Positions 13,289 through 13,498 of a stretch of 13,498 bases of DNA are shown piece after piece; position 1 is the stretch's first letter, and every line of letters begins with the position of its first letter. Position numbers and translations under genes: made by a program. Source of the stretch: DASZTU01 sp035547675 (lineage in GTDB: Bacteria; Pseudomonadota; Alphaproteobacteria; Rhizobiales; Devosiaceae); the NCBI GenBank assembly GCA_035547675.1, contig DASZUI010000169.1:1-13498 (forward strand). The letters run 5' to 3'. The notes under the pieces are model-generated. The model made no database searches and was not told the DNA's origin. It saw only the letters and a list, made by a program, of their open reading frames with translations.

Positions 13289-13498
13289 TCAGGACTCGGC
13301 CTTGGCCTTGGCGATGGCGGGCTCGAGCGTGTTCTTGACGCTGTTGGCGTCGAGCGGCCCGATGACCTTGGAGACGATGATGCCCTTGGCGTCGACGACG
13401 AAGGTTTCCGGCACGCCATAGACGCCCCAGTCGATCGAGGCGCGGCCATTGCTGTCGGCGCCGATGGCCGTATAGGGGTCGCCCATTTCGGCGAGGAA
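13289..13498 (-). CDS. DsbE/CcmG-type thiol:disulfide interchange protein (3' part)
   Basis: Only the last 69 codons are inside the window; the gene continues past 13498. The visible part is the C-terminal third of a thioredoxin fold. SIDWGVYGVPETFVVDAKGIIVSKVIGPLD contains the GVPET cis-proline loop typical of DsbE/CcmG, which keeps the haem-binding cysteines of apocytochrome c reduced in the periplasm. The CxxC active site lies outside the window and cannot be checked. A ccm cluster beside septation protein A is a common arrangement in Hyphomicrobiales, which supports the call. Confidence 0.75.
   Translation of the reverse strand, partial: FLAEMGDPYTAIGADSNGRASIDWGVYGVPETFVVDAKGIIVSKVIGPLDANSVKNTLEPAIAKAKAES

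Noticed and set aside
12592..13449. 285-residue minus-strand open frame across the repeat region and the PRC-barrel-like and DsbE-type genes
   Set aside because: Arg/Pro/His-rich, crosses repeats, and shadows two better-supported genes.

Overview
The window looks like chromosomal DNA from a high-GC alphaproteobacterium of the order Hyphomicrobiales, probably a Devosia-like genus. The evidence is the run dapF-mtaB-ftsY-septation protein A facing a DsbE/CcmG-type thioredoxin, the DUF2794 and DUF1223 proteins, the small DUF1127 protein, and dispersed palindromes of the kind common in that order. The genus is inferred and cannot be settled from this sequence alone. There are no rRNA or tRNA genes, transposases or CRISPR arrays, so most of the window is core chromosome.

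Left part (1-3068, genes on minus): a palindrome-rich non-coding stretch, a GNAT acetyltransferase translationally coupled to a DUF2794 protein, a non-coding gap holding a plus-strand hairpin plus a good Rho-independent terminator (a small RNA candidate), a secreted DUF1223 thioredoxin-like protein, a long imperfect palindrome, and a PagL-like outer membrane lipid A deacylase with one catalytic position altered.

Middle (3185-8015): a luciferase-like flavin monooxygenase on plus has its 3' end overlapping that of a convergent LacI-family regulator. The regulator and a divergent DUF1127 gene share a compact control region with three near-identical 14-bp operators and a recognisable promoter. 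After two short repeats come two minus-strand genes joined by an ATGA overlap: a BioF2/FemAB-like GNAT transferase and a JmjC/cupin_8 protein. This pair has no assigned function and is the best candidate here for an undescribed small system.

Right part (8293-12291, plus): a tight housekeeping operon for lysine and peptidoglycan precursor synthesis (dapF), tRNA ms2t6A modification (mtaB), the SRP receptor (ftsY) and an inner-membrane septation protein (yciB/ispZ). Facing it on minus are a small PRC-barrel-like protein and the 3' end of a DsbE/CcmG cytochrome c maturation thioredoxin that runs off the window. The 560-bp gap between the two convergent blocks is built of palindromes, a perfect inverted 26-bp pair, and degenerate copies of the 3' ends of both flanking genes, which suggests an old tandem duplication of the intergenic segment.
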